From Colocasia esculenta (Eukaryota; Streptophyta; Magnoliopsida; Alismatales; Araceae): a stretch of 64,000 nucleotides of DNA. Position 1 is the first letter of the stretch; the number at the start of each line of letters is the position of its first letter. The notes under the pieces are model-generated. The model searched no databases, was not told the origin of the DNA, and was given only the letters and a program-made list of their open reading frames with translations. Shown here piece after piece: positions 21,061 to 32,204 of the stretch. The position numbers and the translations under genes were made by a program. The DNA lies in contig CM024757.1 in NCBI GenBank assembly GCA_014218235.1, forward strand, positions 149,743,371-149,807,370. Direction: 5' to 3'.

Positions 21061-22809
21061 TTTCTTGGGTCCTTCATGGTTAGTTTTCGGAATCCAACGC
21101 AAATGCCTAGTTGTGCAGGTGCTAATTGTGTGTCCTAGTTGATTACAGTGACTACAACATAAATCAAATGCATTCTTTGTATGTGTAGTGTTGTTATATT
21201 TCTATTTTTATTTGTAGACAAATTGATGAACTTTTCTAGGATTTTTAATTCTAATTTCTTTCACAAATTTTAGAGTTGCGTATTTTTCAGGATACACTTC
21301 TTCAACATTATGTGGAGGTGTATATCCTACTCCATGTTTCTTTTTACCAGTTCTAGTACTTTTCAGTTTTACAACTAGAGATGTTTTACAGTTAGTAATT
21401 TTATCTATGGTAGCTCTTAGATAGTTATTTTCTTCTCTTAATTTTTCTTCATCTTTCAATTCTTTTAGATTTGATTCAATTTCCATGACTTTACTATTTT
21501 TAGTTTTTAAATCTTCACACAGTTGTTCATTTGATCTTTTAGTTTCATTTAGGTTTTGTCATAATCTTTCTACTTCATTTTTTAGAAAGGTATTAGTTTT
21601 TTCTTAATTAAGTAAATTTAACTTAACTATTTTCATCTGTTTAACTACTATTTTATATTTTTCATATAATTCATTAAATGCATCTTCAAGACTATCAGAA
21701 TCAGATTCAGAACATGATGTAAAAGAAGTTTCAAAATTTACCTGATCCAATCCTGCCATGAGGGCTAGATTTACTTTTTTTCCTCTTCTTCTGATTCTGA
21801 GCTTGAGGAGTCTGAACTTGTGGCTTCTTCATTATCCCATGTTGTTGTCATTGCCTTCTTTTTGTACTTTCTGAACTTTTTTTCTTTACCTTTCTTTTTC
21901 TCATATTTTTCAGTTGGATCTTTCTTCTTGAGCTTAGGACATTCTGATTTGTAATGTCCAGGTTGATTGCATTCATAGCAAGTTGGTTCTTTCTTCTTTT
22001 CTTTCTTGAAATATCTCTTCGAGCCAAACTTCTTCTTCTTGGCAAGAATCCTTTAGAGTTTTCTTGACAGCATGGCTTCATCATCACTGTCATCTGATTT
22101 CTCTTTCGAATCCTCAGTGGAAGAAGAATCTGCAGCTTTTAAAGCATTTGGCATTTTCTTTTTCGAAGAGCTTTCAGAAAATCTTTCCATATTAATTTCA
22201 TGAGCCATTAAAAAAACCAATTGATTTATCAATAGAAAGTTCGGTTAGATTATGTGCCTCTTCAATAGCAGTGACCTTAGGGGTCCAGACATGAGTTAAT
22301 GACCTTAGAATTTTTCTTATTGTTTCTTCATTAGTAAGAATCTTACCTAGTGAACTCAGACCTACTATTATATTTGAAAAACGATTATACATTTGGGTTA
22401 TGTTTTTATTAGGAAGCATTTTGAATTGTTCATACTGGGAGACAAGAATATCTATTCTAGTTTGCTTTACTCTATCAGTTCCTTCATAACTTACTTGTAG
22501 TTTACCCCACAATTCCTTAGCACATCTACAAGCAAATAACCTATTAAACTCTCTTTTAGATAAAGCACAACATAGATAGTTCTTGGCTTTATAATTTAGG
22601 GACATATTTCTTTTATCAGCTATAGAAAGGGCAGAAGTACTCTCACCAAGTATAGTAAAACCACCTTGTTCTATTACCTGCCACAGATTAAAATTTGTGC
22701 CTCTAATGAAGCATTCCATTCGCATCTTCCAATAATGGTAATCTTCACCATCGAAGAATGGAGGCGTTGTAACAGACTGTCCATCATAGTTGTGGCCTTC
22801 AGCTACCAT
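21061..22809 (-). pseudogene. gag of SIRE-C
   Basis: ATG at 22809, 52 bp inside the LTR: MVAEGHNYDGQSVTTPPFFDGEDYHYWKMRM, LWQVIEQGG, YLCCALSKREFNRLFACR, YEGTDRVKQTRIDILVSQYEQFKML and ILRSLTHVWTPKVTAIEEAHNL. A one-base T expansion near 22212 shifts the frame before the AHEIN block. A CCHC knuckle (CYECNQPGHYKSEC type) lies at about 21940-21985. A Lys/Glu-rich coiled-coil part follows at 21208-21720 and the end reads GPKKIWVPKVTT. The length, about 580 codons, is usual for SIRE gag, which is longer than other Copia gags. Confidence 0.88.
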
Positions 22810-22845
22810 CTCTTCTCAAATCTTTCGATTCTTATGAGAAGACCT

Positions 22846-22858
22846 CGCTCTGATACCA
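22846..22858 (-). promoter_or_regulatory. Primer-binding site of SIRE-C
   Basis: Minus strand TGGTATCAGAGCG, two bases from the LTR end, complementary to the 3' end of plant initiator tRNA-Met. Confidence 0.92.
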
Positions 22859-23038
22859 CTTGTTGCATCGAGATGGCACTATAAGTGTCCTAGAGGGGGG
22901 GTGAATAGGACTTCTTGCGCTTTTAAAAATTATCTGAAAGTAGATAACACTAAATAGAGTTGTTAGTATTTAGTGTGGTGTGTGTGAAACAAGTGAAAGC
23001 TTGGCGGAAACAATTACACAAATGCACAAAAGATTTTA

Positions 23039-23079
23039 TCCTGGTTCGGTCCTTCCCACATGGAAGTCCTACATCCAGT
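23039..23079 (-). other. Conserved R/U5 stem-loop, SIRE-C
   Basis: Sense strand CTGGATGTAGG, inner CTTCC/GGAAG hairpin, CCGAACCAG. The outer stem CTGG/CCAG replaces the GGTGG/CCACC of E, F and H with pairing kept. Confidence 0.65.
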
Positions 23080-23590
23080 CCCCAAGTAACCTCTTGGGAT
23101 TTCACTAAACTACCAAGAACACTTGGCCTTCTCTCAACCTGAGAGGTATTACAAACCCACTTGCTCCCAAGCAAGTCTTCTCTTTACCAAGGGGTACAAT
23201 GACTACCTACACCAGTAGGTCTTCCCTTCACAAGAGGGGCACTACAGGAAACAAACCTCTTGCGAGTTATCTAATATAGAAATAATGAACACTTGTGTGT
23301 CTACTCAAAAAAATGAGCAAACACAGAGAATCAGAAATAGATACAATAAGAATTGAAGCTCTAATTCTTTCTGAATCTATGTAGGTGGACTGAGAAAGAT
23401 CTACAGTTACACAATGCCACCCAACAGAGAAAGACTTCTAAAGAACTAGAGAGCTTGGAAGTTGTGGACTGAAGAAGCAGCTCTCTCTTTTCTTTTTCAA
23501 TAGAAGGCTTGTGAAGACTCTTGCTTGCAAATTCAGATTGGAGTTGAGTGTGTTGCTAGCTGGTCGGTGTGTCTTGTTCAAACTCCAGCT

Positions 23591-23600
23591 TCTATATATG
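23591..23600 (-). promoter_or_regulatory. Predicted TATA box of LTR C
   Basis: Sense strand CATATATAGA, about 510 bp upstream of the stem-loop. Confidence 0.55.
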
Positions 23601-24479
23601 AGCTTCAGATATCTTCCCGTTTGAAACTGACTGTTGGAAGCTAGCCGTTGAAGGATATTCATTTGAAAAGAGACTATGAGCTTTCTAGGTTTTCCATCAG
23701 ATCTTCAGCTCTTCAGAGTCCATCGTCTTCAAGCTATGTAGGTAGCTTCATGGCTTGATAGACAGCTTCATTAATGTTCTGTAAACTCCATGCTCAAGGC
23801 TGAAAGCTAAGCATGCTGCATTAATGTTCTGAAAACCTAAAAGGACAAGACAGACAAGGATACCTGCATACTTTCGGAGGTAGGTGAGATATAAAAATAT
23901 AAAGCAAGAATGAGCTTACACAGACAGAAGTTCAGAGCATTTAAAGATTAGACAGACAGTTGTATAGGGAATACAAAGTCTTTTCTTGAAAGTCATCGTG
24001 TTCTGACAGTGGTAGGTGAGCTCTGACAGATAGCCCATGCTGCTTATACCTACCATTGCATTTAGTGCATAGCAATTGTCAAATGGAGAAGAACTGAACT
24101 TCTGACAGCAAACAAGAGATCACATTGTATAATTATTTTAGATCTTAACAAGGATATTTTATATGATCATTTAGAATATAATTTTTTCTGCTTAATCAGA
24201 ATATTTAAATGGTGATAGCAAGAAGAACATCATTTTGTTAAGACATATAGGTGTTATTCATTCTGTAAAGGATCCCATTGGGATAACAAACACTATTGAA
24301 ATAAACAAGATTAAGATTTCGTGGATTCTGTGGAATGACAAATTTATACAAAAATTATTTATCAAGTACACAGACGTTGATATAGTATACTTCGACTTTC
24401 CTGAAGTCGGAGTCAAGGATAAGAGATGCATAAAAAACATCAACTATATAGAAGTCGCAGTGAGACATTGATCACAAAC

Positions 24480-24890
24480 TTCAACTTTTGGAGAGTTGGA
24501 GTGAGAAACGTTTGTTCATCAATCGATGTCATACTTCAACTTCTGGGGAGTCGAAGTGCAAACAATAATAGACTTCGACTTTCAAGGAGTTAGAGTAAGA
24601 TACGAAGACTTCGACTTCTTAGGAGTCAGAGTGAGAGGACTTCGACTTCTCAAAAGTCGGAGTGAAATATCATTTGATAGCAAGTCATACTTCGACTTCT
24701 AAGGAGTCGAAGTCTAGACAGACTTCAACTTTCAAGAAGTCGGAGTCCACCTACACTTCAACTTTTCAGGAGTCAGAGTCTTGTTAGACTTCGACTTTTC
24801 CGAATTCGGAGTACTACCTGTTGGTTCATCAAATGGTACAACACTTCGACTTTTCTAAAGTCAGAGTCCGAAGTCAGAGTTAGTATGGTA
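24480..24890 (-). repeat. GACTTC/GAAGTC palindromic array in U3 of LTR C
   Basis: About ten imperfect palindromes of the form CTTCGACTT-n-AGTCGAAG spaced 25-60 bp apart, all upstream of the TATA box in sense orientation. Related motifs recur in the post-pol spacer at 17752-17905. Confidence 0.88.
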
Positions 24891-25120
24891 CATAGTGTAC
24901 GCTGTGGACTTAGAGAAATTTTTGTAAGACAGTGTTGATACTTAGATTTTGTGTAAGCATAAATTTTGACTAAGATATATTCAGTATGTACATGAAAGCC
25001 TTTGTATATTAATTTTCATAAATGTAAGCATAAAAAAGTATTTAAAATATATTAAAAGGTTTTGTCATAGCAAAAATATTATGATAAATGTTTAGCAATA
25101 TTTTTAGGGATAGTTGCTCA

Positions 25121-25812
25121 ATAGGAGAGGCATTTACCTCTAGTGGAGTTTGCCTATAATAACAGTTTTCATGCAAGTATAGGTATGGCCCCGTTCGTGG
25201 CTTTGTATGGCAGGCCCTATAGATCTCCTTTATGTTGGGAGGAAGCTAGAGATAGACAGTTGGTTGGACCTGAGATTGTGCAATAAACATCTAGCAAGAT
25301 TTAGTTAATCAAGCAGAGATTAGATGCAGCTTAGAACTGGCAAAAATGCTATGCAGATAATAGAAGGAAATATTTGGAGTTTGAGGTGGGAGAGCATGTT
25401 TTCCTTAAGGTCTCTCCTACAAAGGGGGTAATCAGATTTGGTCTGCGTGGAAAATTGAACCCAAGGTTCATTGGACCATTTGAAATCTTGAAGAAGGTTG
25501 GAAATGTGGCTTACCAATTGGCATTACTACCATCTATGGCAAGCATCCATCTCGTTTCACATTTCTATGCTAAGGAAGTATGTACGGGACCCATCTCATG
25601 TTATTAACTATGAGCCCATTGAATTACAACAAGATTTATCCTTTGAGGAGAAGCCCATAATGATTTTAGACCGCACGGTTGAACATTTGAGGACCAAGAG
25701 AATTCCCCTGGTGAAAGTCTTATGAAGGAATTTTGCTCAAGAGGAGGCAATATGGGAGCTTGAAGAAGGAATAAAGATGAAGTACCCACATCTCTTCGGT
25801 GAGTATTCTTAG
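25121..25812 (+). pseudogene. Tekay copy B: integrase C-terminus with chromodomain
   Basis: End of a Ty3/Gypsy pol. The integrase tail reads EFAYNNSFHASIG-like, ALYGRPYRSPLCW and KVSPTKGVIRFGLRGKLNPRFIGPFEILKKVGNVAYQLALP-like (the GPF/Y module), then a frameshift near 25560. A chromodomain-like tail follows: ILDRTVEHLRTKRIPLVKVL, a TGA where Trp is expected, RNFAQEEAIWELEEGIKMKYPHLF. LRTKxIPLVKVLW is characteristic of Tekay/Del chromoviruses. It is cut at its left end by SIRE-C, and the same segment occurs again in copy G at 59146-59610, at roughly 88% identity by eye. Confidence 0.88.
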
Positions 25813-25837
25813 ATGCAATCTTCGAGGATGAAGATTA

Positions 25838-25854
25838 TTTTAAGGGGGAAAGAA
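25838..25854 (+). promoter_or_regulatory. Polypurine tract of Tekay copy B
   Basis: TTTAAGGGGGAAAGAA directly before the LTR. It primes plus-strand DNA and marks the following LTR as the 3' LTR of copy B. Confidence 0.85.
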
Positions 25855-28570
25855 TGTGATGCCTGAATTTTTATTCATAGATTTTAATTATAATTGTTAT
25901 TTATTTTTTGTGCAATTAAAAATTTATGTGAATATGTATGAGTAGTTAAGATTTCTTTGGTAATTGTTGGTCTGTTCTCGGGCAGGTCGATGGTTGTGTC
26001 GACCAGTGTTGTTGACGACAACATCAATTGCTGCCTGCAGTAGGTAGACGACAGCATCGATTGACGTCAACCATAGGTAGATGGAAATCATCCTTGCCGT
26101 CAATTTCTTACGGTGCAAACCGCGGAATTCTCACAACCCAGCTCCGGTTGGGATATGGTAAGGGGCGAAATCTCGAGTAACGTCCGAAGACACGACTCCT
26201 ACCCTATTTGGACCGAGTTAGGGAAGGCAAATCCTTTTAAAAAGGGGGTGTCTTGTCTCCTTATTCTCGTTTTGGAGTCTTCTCCAAATCTCAAGGGGAA
26301 GAAGAAGGGAGATCCAGCATTTGATCTTCGTGGTGACCAAGTTCAAGCATCTGGGAGTTAGAAGGCCATGCCATTGAAGGTTGAAAGCATCTCCATGGTG
26401 ATGTTGGCATAGGAGAACGTCTGGTTGAGGATTTAACCTCGGAGTGAGAACCGTCTTGGTTGGCCAAGGCGGGCTTCATCGGCTAAATCCATAGTTCTCT
26501 TGGTGTTTTAGAGGCAAGTAACCTAGGGATCTGGTTCCCAACCCTAGTTTCTACCTTTTATAATTTTCCCATGATTTTAGAAAATAAAACAATGGTTGGA
26601 TTTGAGGATTGTATGGTTTCCAGTGAAGTTCTATTTTCTATCAGGTTAACAGCAACCTTGATTGCCGCCAAGGATGAACTTAACGTAAAACCCCTTTTCC
26701 GTCAACTTAACTTAACAGCAACCCTATTGTCGTCAAGTTATTTTGATTACCATTTTTTTCCTATTTTACTTCTAGATTTATATCTTTATGTTTAAACTTC
26801 GAATGTATTTTCTGTGAGATGTGTAGGGTTAATTAGGTTAAATTTTAACTATGCTACAATTTGGGTTATTTTCTGTAGGCACCATGATATTAGGGTAATT
26901 TCTGAAATCTGCGAATACGCATAGATTTAAGAAGAAATTTTGTATGTGTAGCATGTTTGTGATAAAAATCTAGGTTTCTATTTAGAAATACATGTCAAGT
27001 TTATGTTCACGCTTTGATGGATCTGTAACTAGATATTGACTATTTTCTATAATTTCCATGACTAAAATACTAAAATTAGTAGCGCTATTTTAATTTTATA
27101 AATAGCTTTTAAAGTCTGAAAATCTTGAGATTTAAACTTGTGTGTTATATTGGTACGTTATTCTCTCAGTAAAAATATTGAGTTTGTTTGACAATCGGTT
27201 TCAATATGGTGAATATTTCTCTATTTATATCAGTAATTAGATAAATACGAAAACTAGTGTGTTTGTCAGAAAATCATGAAAAAGTACAATTTTAATCCAT
27301 GACCATAAGGGCACGTTTTAAAAAAAAATTGTGAATTTATGGCATTTTTAACTATTTTAAGCCTATTATTATCATGTGAAATGTGTTATATTAAATAAAT
27401 ATTGAGGAAAATTCCCAAAAACTACAGCATGTGATCAATCTGAGTTATGTCTCTGTTATGATTTGAATATGTGTATATGATTTTGGGCAGCATGCTATGT
27501 TGCATTTGAAATTTGTAAATTCATATATGATTCTCTATTCGGCCAATAAGACACTACCAACATAGAAGTAATCTGGAACAGAACCATAGTAATGCTGCTA
27601 TGGAAGTGTTCCATATGTTATATATGTTCCCGAGGGCACAGGAAGAAATCTTGGAGGTGGACAAGTACCACTGGTAATGGTGGGGAGAACTTCCCTCAGT
27701 TCTGTGCAGTAACCTAGACTCTATCACTGTCTACCTAGGTGATGAGTATATCTTCATATGTCTATGTGGCTTCTAATAGGTGGTTTGGGCTATGTCTTGG
27801 CAATTTGTACATATGTATGTGTCATTTGATATGTTTATGTTTAGCGTTAGCATGATTAGAATATCATACTAGTCATATTTCCTTTCTACTATTAATGTTT
27901 AATAGTCATGCTCACTTATGTGAACTCTTGAAACTGTGTATACTATGTACACCATGTTTATATTTGAAATTTTGTCATCATGATCAGATCTGAAACCACT
28001 TGCAAAAGTAAAGATTAAGAAGTTAGTGTAATTTCTTTATCTCATGTCTTAGACAAATATCATTTGTATGTAAATTTTGATCAAAAATATGTTTAGCATA
28101 TGTTACAATACAACTAGTATGATTTCTGAAATCAATATGCATTAATATGGTTTGAAAATATTATATATGTTAGGTTGGTAGCCCATTTTTGGGTTGCTTG
28201 TTGAGTCTTCGTTGTAGACTCATACTTGCTTAACATTTCAGACGAGGCGTCGGATCCCGAGACTGTAGTAGCGGGATCGATCGATTCGGAGCGTAAGGAT
28301 TAGTTTGGGTGTGGAGTGACCTTTGTATGTGAGGAGTTATTATGTTATGAACTTTGTAATAAACCATTTAGCATTTGTGGACTTTTCTATGGATTATGGA
28401 CATGGATATTAAAGTTGATGTGATTGTTCTTATTTCCCACTGCATTGGTATATATTTGTGAATGACTCAACCTGCATTTGATGATTGTTAGGGTGTGTTC
28501 CCCATGTAGCACGTCACTTAGACTTGAGGAGAGTTGGTGTAACTTGACCAGGTCTAAGTGAGGTGTTACA
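25855..28570 (+). repeat. Tekay LTR shared by copies B and G (2.7 kb)
   Basis: Starts TGTGATGCCTG and ends GAGGTGTTACA. A polypurine tract lies on its left and a primer-binding site on its right, so it is both the 3' LTR of B and the 5' LTR of G. It holds a block at 27630-27740 with GGACAAGTACCACTGG also present in solo LTR 1, and a TGAGTC/GACTCA hairpin at 28200-28222. I find no gene in it. Confidence 0.9.
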
Positions 28571-28575
28571 GAGAT

Positions 28576-28588
28576 TGGTATCAGAGCT
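28576..28588 (+). promoter_or_regulatory. Primer-binding site of Tekay-G
   Basis: TGGTATCAGAGCT, five bases after the LTR end, complementary to initiator tRNA-Met. Confidence 0.92.
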
Positions 28589-28712
28589 TTCGTAGGTTGA
28601 GGATATTTAGGAATAACCATCAGCTAAAAAGAATCCATGTTCCTAAGTCTAATAGAAAGTTTGTAGATATACTGAGTTATAGAAATTAACTAGTTTGTTG
28701 TTTTGCTAGGCC

Positions 28713-28818
28713 ATGGCTAGTCGTGGGCGTCATGCTAATGTCCCAGCTCGTGGGGAGGAGCGGAGAGAGAATGTTGATGTGGAGCAGTAGGCCCCAATGC
28801 CTCAGGGACCACCTGTAC
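28713..28818 (+). pseudogene. gag of Tekay-G, first segment
   Basis: ATG at 28713 gives MASRGRHANVPARGEERRE, a basic N-terminus usual for Tekay gag, with TAG at 28788-28790 where Gln is likely, then MPQGPP. The frame continues after SIRE-E at 49298 as PPPPPLIDYGTFMQGLVQAMQ. Confidence 0.82.
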
Positions 28819-29077
28819 TATTGGGTTCTCATGTATGATGTTGAGATTAAATGTTTTTGATGATGAACAATGTTAATTGATGTTGTGTGAATATTTGAAA
28901 CATGATGACAGTGACAAAGTCAAGCAAGTTATAATCATGAAAGAACATGCTTCTATTAATCATCTATACATTCATTATATCTTACTTAGAATGTCCTTCA
29001 ATGTAGGTGTGAATGTAGGCAAGACATGTATCAAAATACAAGAGCAAAGACTCAAGAACAAGACATCAAGCAAGCAC

Positions 29078-29285
29078 CTGTCAACAGCCCTAAAGGTACC
29101 TGTCGACAGCTAAGCACAGGGAAGACAGACAAGTTTCTGGAAACACAAGTGAAGTGTGCCTGTCGACAGCAACAAATCGCCTGTTGACAGCTACACACAG
29201 AAAAGTCCTTCACGGAAGACCATTGTTTTGGAAATTGGGAATCTGTCAGCACCTGTTGACAGACACATTACTGGCTGTCGACAGA
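29078..29285 (+). repeat. CTGTCGACAG palindromes in U3 of SIRE-E
   Basis: Six copies or near-copies at about 29080, 29100, 29161, 29181, 29252 and 29275, 85-290 bp upstream of the TATA box. Several read CTGTTGACAG or CTGTCAACAG, which are single CpG-to-TpG or CpA changes of the full palindrome. Confidence 0.9.
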
Positions 29286-29369
29286 CGAAGAGAAAACTCA
29301 GTTACGAGATTTGGATATGTTTTATATTTGGATGTTTCCTTTTACCACGTCTCTCTAAACTTGGACACC

Positions 29370-29383
29370 CATATATATATAAC
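29370..29383 (+). promoter_or_regulatory. Predicted TATA box, SIRE-E 5' LTR
   Basis: CATATATATATAAC, with its counterpart at 48540-48550 in the 3' LTR. Confidence 0.6.
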
Positions 29384-29820
29384 ATATTGAGCTATTTTCC
29401 TAGCAAGAAGCCACCATACCAAAACCCTAAGCAAAACCCAAGAGAGAAAGCTTCTCCCTGCTGCTCTGCTTCAACCCTCCGTCCAGAGCAAAGAAGATCC
29501 ATCTTCCGAGCAGAGTTGAAGATGGTTCATCCATGGTTCAGGCTTCTACGTCGTCTGAGGATCATCAAAGAGAAGCTTGGAGTTCTTCTGGACGACCAAC
29601 GACAAGAGTTCTTGATTGGGATTTGTTCTTTCACCTCAGAACTCCTGTCTTTTCATATCTCTCATACATCTATGTGTGTGGTTGTGATTCAAGAGTCCCT
29701 TGTGCTTGATTCACATGTGGCTAGTTGTTCTGAATGGGTGTTAGCTTTAGACAACTTGAGTGTGTGTGTTGTAAGAGTCGAACTCGCTTATAAGCAGTCT
29801 TTCTGCGTGTGTGTGTGGAC

Positions 29821-29860
29821 GGTGGATGTAGGATACACAAGTTGTGTACTCCGAACCACC
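29821..29860 (+). other. Conserved R/U5 stem-loop, SIRE-E 5' LTR
   Basis: GGTGGATGTAGG, inner hairpin TACAC/GTGTA with AAGTT loop, CCGAACCACC. The outer stem GGTGG/CCACC is perfect and TTAAATC follows. Confidence 0.7.
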
Positions 29861-30128
29861 TTAAATCATCGTGTATGTGGTTTGAACATTTTACAGTAGA
29901 TGTTTGGTAGGCACGTTGATCACTCATATGTTAGATAGGTTGTTAATTGTTCTACTCTTAATCAACACGAACATCTTGGTTCGAATTCAAATCAAATCTG
30001 TTTGAGATTTTGATAAGTCTGTATTTCCATCGAAAAGAAGGTCATAGTGGTTTAATTGGAAGTAATCTATTCAACCCCCCCCCCCCCTTCTAGATTACCA
30101 TAATAGATAATTCCGCACATCTTTCAAT

Positions 30129-30141
30129 TGGTATCAGAGCA
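30129..30141 (+). promoter_or_regulatory. Primer-binding site of SIRE-E
   Basis: TGGTATCAGAGCA, two bases after the LTR, complementary to initiator tRNA-Met. Confidence 0.93.
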
Positions 30142-30201
30142 AGGTTTCTCCGATTTACTGCTTTTGTAGCTTGATCTTACGATCAGGAGATTCTCAATCT
30201 C

Positions 30202-32204
30202 ATGGAATCTAACAAGGGGTTTTTGGTTGGGGACATTCAGTGTCCAGGCCACCTTTCTTTGATGGCACCGATTATCCATATTGGAAAAATCGTATGCAGG
30301 TCTTTCTGAGAGCTCAAGACTTTGAGCTATGGAAGATCGTCAGTAAAGGAGCGTATGTGCTGCCCGAAGATGAAGATACTTGGACAAAGGAACAGATTAA
30401 AAAAGGCACCTTGAATTGGAGTGCATTGAACATGATGCAATGCGCTGTGCATCCCAAGGAGTATTCAAGAGTCTCCACATGCTCTTCATCAAAAGAAATG
30501 TGGGACAAGCTGGAACTCATCTATGAAGGTACGTCTGAGGTAAGGGAAACTAAAGCCAGCATGCTTATATCTGAGTATGGAATGTTTAAAATGAAAAATG
30601 ATGAAACCATATCAGATATGTTTGCAAGGTTCATGCTAATAATCAACGGGTTGAAAGGTCTTAAGAAAGAATGCTCAGAAAGTGACTTAGTTAGGAAGAT
30701 ACTTCGGTCTCTTCCATCCTCTTGGAATACTAAGGCCACCGTCATTGAGGATTCTAAAGATCTTTCAAAAATGAAATTAGATGAGCTAATTGGTTCCTCG
30801 ATGACCTATGAAATAAATGTAAAGAGGAAAGAAATTGAAGAAAATCCAAGAAAATCAATTGCTCTAAAAGCTTTAAACAAAAATTTCTCTAGTTCCAAAA
30901 AGGATGTTCAACGGGAAAGTGATGACAATGAAATGTCTAGTGATAGTGAGCACAATGAAATGGCTATGCTCACTAGACAGTTCAAGAAATTCCTTAAGTT
31001 CAAAAGGAAAGGCTCAGGTAACTCCAAATCTTTTCAAAAGAAAGATTTTTCAAATAAATTTGAATCTAACAAGAAATCTGATATGATTGTGTGCTATGAG
31101 TGTAAGAAACTAGGGCATATGAGAGGAGAATGCCCGGAGCTCAAGAAGAAACTGAAGAAAGAAAAATTCACCTTCAAGAAAGCCAAGGCAATGTTGGCAA
31201 CTTGGAGTGATGAAGATGAAGACGAGGACGCACAAGCAAGCTCAGGAGATGAAGAAATTCACTGCTTAATGGCAAGGAGTGAGGACTCCGCTGATGTAAA
31301 CTCTTCCCTTGAGAACTATACTATAGATGAATGGGAAGAAGCTTACACACTGCTCTTTGAGAAATTTTGTAAGTTCAAGTCTGAAAACGAAGCACTGAAA
31401 AAGAAAATCAACTCATTTGTTCATAGCACATTCAATGATGAACAAATTGCCATTCTAAATAAAGAATTTGAGATGATGAAAATTGATGAGGAAGCTCACA
31501 GTGAGGAAATGGATTGCATGAAAGAAAAATTTCAAGAAAGTGAAAAGGAAAAACAAAGTCTAATAAATTCTCTTGAAAATCTTCAACATGAACATCAAGA
31601 AATCAAGAAAAAGTTGGAACAAATTGAAAAAGAGTTAAAAGAAAAGATTGAAGATCTTACAAGATTTGTAAAGGGAAAACAAAATCTTGATGTTGTTTTG
31701 GGTGAAAAAGTTAATATAACAAAGCATGGGCTTAGATACCAACCAGTAAAACAAAATAAAATTGGAGAGACATTGATAACATCCTTTGTTGATTGTAGTC
31801 CAAGCACAAGAAAACAAGTTCCTCCCAAGAACAAGAAAACTCAAGCAAAGGGTAAGCAGCAGCAACCTAAACAAAAGACTTCAGTTGTTCAACAAACTAA
31901 GAAGTCTGTCGACAGACCCAATGAGTGCTCTCGACAAGCCTGGAAATATGCTGTCAAGGGACAGCCATCTAGGCAACAAAAGGAAAAAATGCAAATAAAT
32001 GTTAATCAAAATAACAAAACAAAGGTTTTGAGAAAATCTTCATCATGCAATGTTTGTAAGAAACTTGGCTATAATGAAAAACAATGCTGGAATAATTCAA
32101 ATAAACTGAAACTCAAACAAGTTTGGATTCCAAAACATTTACTTTTTAGCATGAATGAAAAATTGGGACCCAAAGTAATTTGGGTACCAAAACCTCTTGT
32201 CTGA
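30202..32204 (+). CDS. gag of SIRE-E, nearly intact
   Basis: The longest intact reading frame in the window, 654 codons from 30240. The family start is probably the ATG at 30202 (MESNKGF), out of frame by a small indel before RPPFFDGTDYPYWKNRM. Blocks in order: LWKIVSKGAY, NMMQCAVHPKEYSRV, YEGTSEVRETKASMLISEY, RKILRSLPSSWNTKATVIED, LIGSSMTYEINVKR. A CCHC knuckle (CYECKKLGHMRGEC, about residue 285) follows. An acidic part and a long predicted coiled coil follow (about residues 360-480). Near the C-terminus is a second Cys-rich box (CNVCKKLGYNEKQC) whose His is Tyr, then GPKVIWVPKPLV. The protein would form particles and bind element RNA. Its last eight bases overlap the protease frame. Confidence 0.88.

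Larger units (their letters stand above)
17246..25120 (-). mobile_element. SIRE-C: Ty1/Copia SIRE-type retrotransposon, 3' end outside window
   Basis: A minus-strand element with 5' LTR 22861-25120, primer-binding site 22846-22858, and gag, PR, INT, RT and RNase H in mostly one frame. A post-pol spacer with palindromic repeats follows, then the start of an env-like ORF, cut at 17246 by LTR F. On the right it ends inside the integrase end of Tekay copy B (resumes at 25121). Its own target duplication would be ATAGG (25121-25125); the partner is outside the window. Confidence 0.9.
22861..25120 (-). repeat. 5' LTR of SIRE-C (2.26 kb)
   Basis: Plus strand from TGTTGCATCGAG to GTTGCTCA. It has the G-run and TGAATAG block next to the primer site, the stem-loop at 23039-23079, a TATA box at 23591-23600 and the palindromic array at 24480-24890. 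The right end is fixed by the return of Tekay pol homology just after 25120. Confidence 0.87.
28819..30126 (+). repeat. 5' LTR of SIRE-E (1.3 kb)
   Basis: Starts TATTGGG (TGTTGGG in the 3' copy; the terminal TG has become TA) and ends CACATCTTTCA. It contains six TGTCGACA-type palindromes, a TATA box, the stem-loop at 29821-29860 and a C-run near 30073-30087 that is longer than in the 3' copy. Confidence 0.93.

Noticed and set aside
29156..29899. A 247-codon open frame inside the SIRE-E 5' LTR
   Set aside because: The same frame is broken in the 3' LTR (48325 onward) and matches no known domain; it is chance openness in an LTR.
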